DNA from: an uncultured Geobacter sp. | Lineage (GTDB): Bacteria > Desulfobacterota > Desulfuromonadia > Geobacterales > Geobacteraceae | Length of the DNA stretch: 6,717 bases | Assembly: GCA_937886325.1 (NCBI GenBank) | Contig: CALABV010000127.1 | Coordinates: forward strand, 1-6,717 | Direction: 5' to 3' | Part shown: in pieces, positions 4,088 to 6,717 of the stretch | Layout: the number at the start of each line of letters is the position of its first letter | How positions within the stretch are numbered: the first letter of the stretch is position 1 | The notes under the pieces: model-generated | The model's database searches: none | The model's input: the letters and a program-made list of their open reading frames with translations, nothing else | Told to the model about the DNA's origin: nothing | Program-made: the position numbers and the translations under genes

Positions 4088-6133
4088 TTATGCGGCTTTC
4101 CGTGTCAGCAGGTCGGTCATGACACCAAACATTGCTTGCGGAAGCTCATCTAGGTCTTTGATGACTCGGTTGTTCTTCCAGTAGTCCTGGACCATATCAG
4201 TCTCGATCCCGATGGCGGCTATTTCGATGCCGTCCCGGTAGAGCCTGGCGGTTGCCGCACGAGTATCCGTTTCTATTCCACCCCATCCAAAAGGCTCGCC
4301 GTCCGTAACAAGCAGGACGACCTTTCGGGGTTCGGAGCGGAGAAGAAGCTCATTTCGCGCATACCAGAGCGCCCAAGGCGTAGGGGTCATGTAGCCCGTA
4401 CTGACGCCAAAATATTCGGCATGGGGCTTCTGACCCCAGTTGCAGAGCACCTTGATGGGAGGCGTCTCTTGCGTTGCATCCTGCATCTCAAAGGCAACGG
4501 AATGAACCGCCACCCCGCCAATGCCCGACAGAGCATGGTGAAGCGAGAAAGCAGCGTTCCGTGCGACTCCGATTCTGCTTGTCGAACCACTTATCTCATT
4601 CATGCTGCTGCTCCGGTCCAGAAGCACCACGACCGCGGTGTTGACTGCGACCGATTCAATGCGCTTCCGGAATATCCGGGGATCGCCGGTCGCCATCCTG
4701 ACGAGCCGGTTGACGGCGAGCTTCCTGCCGGATACGCCGAAGCGTTCCGGAAGGCGTTTCACCGCCTGCAGCAGGCCCATGAGCTTCGCCCGCATCCGTG
4801 AGGTGGTCGTTATGCACCTGAACTCGTCTACAAGTCCCGGTCCGTTCGGTTTTATCCGGTCGACCCGTGGCAGTTGCGGAATCGTGCTCCGCACTATCGG
4901 GGTGACCTGTGCTGAGAGTCTGTCCAGTTCGTCTATGGCCATTCGCTGCAGGTCGCCGAAGTCCCCTGCCCCCTCCTCAATCATCTTTTCGATAATCCGG
5001 GCGAGGTCGGGTTGTTTTCGGGAGCCGGCGGCGCTTGATTTAGACGAAGATGGCGATGAATTGCTTGTCGTCCCATCTTGAGCCTGCCGGGCTTGACCAG
5101 CTGAATCCTGATCATTTCCGTCAAGCCCGTCGGTACCGGGACTCGAATTGTTTGAGGAGTCGTTGGAGGAATTGTTCGAGGAGTTGCCTGGCGAAACGTC
5201 CTTGCCTGGTGCATCCTCCGTGTTCGGGTCAGACCCGGTACTCTGGCCGTCCTGGCCGTTGTCATCCCTGTTTTGCTGCTGGGACTGACCGGGGTCTTCT
5301 CCGCTATCCTCCTGATTTTCCTCATTGTCGTTGTTGCCTCCTCCATTGTCCTTGTTCTCTTCTGACTCGGTGGGCTGGTCATCCTGGTCATCTCCGGTCC
5401 CGTTTTCAGGGTTGTCGGAGCTGCTGTCGTCCTGGTCATCGCTCTCCCCTCCCCCACTGTCCTTGTCCGTGTCGGACTCGGTACTCTGTTGCTGAGGAGA
5501 GGGTGCCGGCGGAGGAGGGTTTGCCGCCGTATCCTCGAGGAGCTGCACGAGCTGCCGTGCCATGTCCTTTGAAGATTCGGTGCCTTTCTTTCCGGTCGGC
5601 ATGGAGTGGAAGCCTTTCAGAATCCCTTCGGCAAGTGCGAGAAATGCGCCCCCGACGTGTTCTTCGAGGATTTCCCGTGCCTTGTCCCGGGCAGGTTCTA
5701 ATGCCTTCTGCCCAAGGAGTTCCAAACGACCGTGTCCCATGGTGAGAGCGATAACAGCGCTCGTAGCATCGGTCGGCATCATGTGACCCCGTGACGCGTA
5801 GTACGTCGTCACTGCGTCCAGGTCATAGGCGGCGCCGGGGCGTTCCAGGATGAAGTCGCGTTCCTCGCGGACATCCTCGATCACGTTGACCAGGTTTCCA
5901 AAGAGTCCCTGGCCCGGGCCGTCTTCCATTTCGGTATAGAGTTTGTGTCCAACTTCGTGCCAGGCGAGCCCCACAGCCACAAGGCGACCCTCAGGGGTCA
6001 TCGGCATGGCGGCGATGTTCAGCCGCTTGCCGTCCGGGGTGATGAAGCTGCCTTCCCCACCAACCGTTACCTCAAGGCCGGTGTCACGGGCAATAGTCTG
6101 GCAGAGGCCTGCCAGTTCGGTGTCTCGAATCAT
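4088..6133 (-). CDS. CobT-like VWA-domain protein with N-terminal HExxH segment
   Basis: A 681-residue protein in three parts. Residues 1-200 are a helical domain with HEVGH (59-63) followed by an N-x-x-E-D-x-R-E-E segment (about 83-91). This is the layout of a zinc metallopeptidase site (HExxH plus a downstream acidic ligand) seen in many CobT-like proteins of mobile elements. Residues about 202-372 form a disordered linker very rich in D, E, S, N, Q and G. Residues about 490-681 are a VWA domain with an intact MIDAS: D506-x-S508-x-S510 in LLDRSSS and TDGEP at 610-613. Databases often label such proteins cobaltochelatase CobT, but no cobalamin gene is present. The DUF3150-like neighbour points instead to a MoxR ATPase/VWA system that remodels or processes a protein partner. 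That role, and any protease activity, is inference. The start is set by an AGGAGG 7 nt upstream. It is the last gene before a 94-nt structured spacer. Confidence 0.9.
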   Translation of the reverse strand: MIRDTELAGLCQTIARDTGLEVTVGGEGSFITPDGKRLNIAAMPMTPEGRLVAVGLAWHEVGHKLYTEMEDGPGQGLFGNLVNVIEDVREERDFILERPGAAYDLDAVTTYYASRGHMMPTDATSAVIALTMGHGRLELLGQKALEPARDKAREILEEHVGGAFLALAEGILKGFHSMPTGKKGTESSKDMARQLVQLLEDTAANPPPPAPSPQQQSTESDTDKDSGGGESDDQDDSSSDNPENGTGDDQDDQPTESEENKDNGGGNNDNEENQEDSGEDPGQSQQQNRDDNGQDGQSTGSDPNTEDAPGKDVSPGNSSNNSSNDSSNNSSPGTDGLDGNDQDSAGQARQAQDGTTSNSSPSSSKSSAAGSRKQPDLARIIEKMIEEGAGDFGDLQRMAIDELDRLSAQVTPIVRSTIPQLPRVDRIKPNGPGLVDEFRCITTTSRMRAKLMGLLQAVKRLPERFGVSGRKLAVNRLVRMATGDPRIFRKRIESVAVNTAVVVLLDRSSSMNEISGSTSRIGVARNAAFSLHHALSGIGGVAVHSVAFEMQDATQETPPIKVLCNWGQKPHAEYFGVSTGYMTPTPWALWYARNELLLRSEPRKVVLLVTDGEPFGWGGIETDTRAATARLYRDGIEIAAIGIETDMVQDYWKNNRVIKDLDELPQAMFGVMTDLLTRKAA
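5148..5183 (-). repeat. 12-bp tandem repeat (3 units) in the VWA linker
   Basis: Three imperfect 12-bp units (plus strand TTGTTTGAGGAG, TCGTTGGAGGAA, TTGTTCGAGGAG) lie head to tail and encode part of an N/S-rich run around residues 317-331. The period is a multiple of three, so unit gain or loss would keep the frame and only change linker length. It looks like ordinary low-complexity expansion inside a disordered linker. Confidence 0.6.
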
Positions 6134-6140
6134 GGCAAAA

Positions 6141-6146
6141 CCTCCT
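6141..6146 (-). promoter_or_regulatory. SD of the VWA gene overlapping the upstream stop codon
   Basis: AGGAGG lies 7 nt before the ATG at 6133 and shares bases with the TAG stop (6145-6147) of the DUF3150-like gene. This fixes the start of the VWA protein. It also suggests that ribosomes terminating on the upstream gene feed initiation of the next, keeping the two products in proportion. Confidence 0.8.
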
Positions 6147-6717
6147 AAAAGTCGAATGCGAGTGGTGTGATTGTCGTTGACGGTACTGCGGAATTGACCG
6201 GGAAGAAATCGACTTCTTCTTCCGGTTCGGTTTCCTCCGGTTCCGCGTCGGGTTCTGTTTCCGGCGGGAGCGGCAGGCCGATGTTCGCCAGCCTCCTTCC
6301 CACCAGGCCGGCGAGCATGTCGAGATTGGACCCGGTGATGGGACCTTTCTTGGGCAGCTTGCCGATCACTTCGTCGATGGTAGTGATGGTTTCAGAGACA
6401 GTCTCGGGGTCGAGGAAGGAGAGGCCTTGCAGCTTCTCCTTTATCGCCAGTATCGGTCGGAGGGCCTTACGGTTCACCTCCTGACGTCCGATGAAAGTCG
6501 CTTCAAACGCATGTTTCGCGGCGACCCGTACCTCGTGATACAGCTGTCCCATCATTCCGAGGGTTTCCTCTTGGAGTCCCTCGTTCTCCTCCATCCCCTT
6601 CGGTGTGTCCATTGCTACAGGGGCGAAGTTGAATGAGGTGCGCTCTGCAATGGCTGCTGACGACTCAACGGCTGCCCGGATTACCGGGGCCCATTCAGGC
6701 GGGTTCTCGGCAATCCA
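6145..6717 (-). CDS. DUF3150-like protein, 5' end cut off by the window edge
   Basis: The reading frame is open to the right edge with no stop and no start codon upstream of an internal ATG at 6612, which lacks an SD. The gene therefore begins outside the window, and 190 C-terminal residues are visible. The helical core contains an LSFLDPE motif (visible residues 99-105) and LPKKGPI (121-127), followed by a short helical segment, an acidic E/P-rich stretch (about 152-169) and a hydrophobic tail ending LAFDF. From memory of the family, the LSFLDP and LPKKGPI blocks are typical of DUF3150 proteins, which in phages and integrative elements sit beside a CobT-like VWA protein and a MoxR/CobS-type ATPase; this could not be searched. 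The gene directly precedes the VWA gene with an 11-nt gap, and its TAG stop overlaps that gene's SD. The molecular function is unknown; an adaptor or substrate role for the ATPase/VWA pair is inference. Confidence 0.75.
   Translation of the reverse strand, partial: WIAENPPEWAPVIRAAVESSAAIAERTSFNFAPVAMDTPKGMEENEGLQEETLGMMGQLYHEVRVAAKHAFEATFIGRQEVNRKALRPILAIKEKLQGLSFLDPETVSETITTIDEVIGKLPKKGPITGSNLDMLAGLVGRRLANIGLPLPPETEPDAEPEETEPEEEVDFFPVNSAVPSTTITPLAFDF

Noticed and set aside
5050..5745. Plus-strand open frame (231 codons) opposite the VWA linker and N-terminal part
   Set aside because: Its composition (C/R/P-rich) simply mirrors the low-complexity linker on the other strand, and there is no convincing SD or motif.
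4088..6133. Assignment of the VWA gene as cobT of cobalamin biosynthesis
   Set aside because: There are no cobalamin genes nearby. The HExxH segment and DUF3150-like neighbour fit the mobile-element type of CobT-like protein instead.

Overview
All convincing genes lie on the minus strand, so transcription enters from the right edge and leaves at the left edge. The DNA is moderately GC-rich by eye. Starts are preceded by strong AAGGAG-type Shine-Dalgarno (SD) sequences, and one product has a classic Gram-negative lipobox. This fits a Gram-negative, possibly proteobacterial or Desulfobacterota-like, accessory region: a plasmid, an integrative element or a large phage. The host assignment is weak. 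No housekeeping gene, tRNA, integrase, transposase or CRISPR is visible.

Reading in the direction of transcription (right to left): (1) a 5'-truncated gene resembling the DUF3150 family; (2) a 681-residue CobT-like protein with an N-terminal HExxH segment, a long acidic low-complexity linker and a C-terminal von Willebrand A (VWA) domain with an intact MIDAS; (3) a small lipoprotein with an N-terminal cysteine cluster; (4) a block of four closely packed genes for proteins of unknown function (135, 76, 403 and 90 aa); (5) a coupled pair of CxxC-containing proteins (276 aa with a GTG start, and 169 aa). Genes inside a block overlap by ATGA or are at most 23 nt apart. The DUF3150/VWA pair matches a known mobile-element arrangement that normally also has a MoxR/CobS-type AAA+ ATPase, which would lie beyond the right edge.

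The most interesting signal is non-coding. The three long intergenic spacers (about 75-94 nt, in front of the lipoprotein, the 135-aa gene and the 276-aa gene) each carry a related structured element. It has a C-run/G-run hairpin (P1), then a longer stem (P2, 8-11 bp) whose 5' arm begins in the same G-run, enclosing a short CCC(C)/GGG(G) hairpin (P3). P2 differs in sequence between copies but keeps its pairing through compensatory changes and G.U pairs on the minus-strand transcript. In every copy the 3' arm of P2 is also complementary to the downstream SD/start region. This looks like a recurring cis-acting translational switch, one per gene block. A possible truncated fourth copy lies in the last 29 nt at the left edge. 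I do not recognise it as a known RNA family, but I could not run a search.
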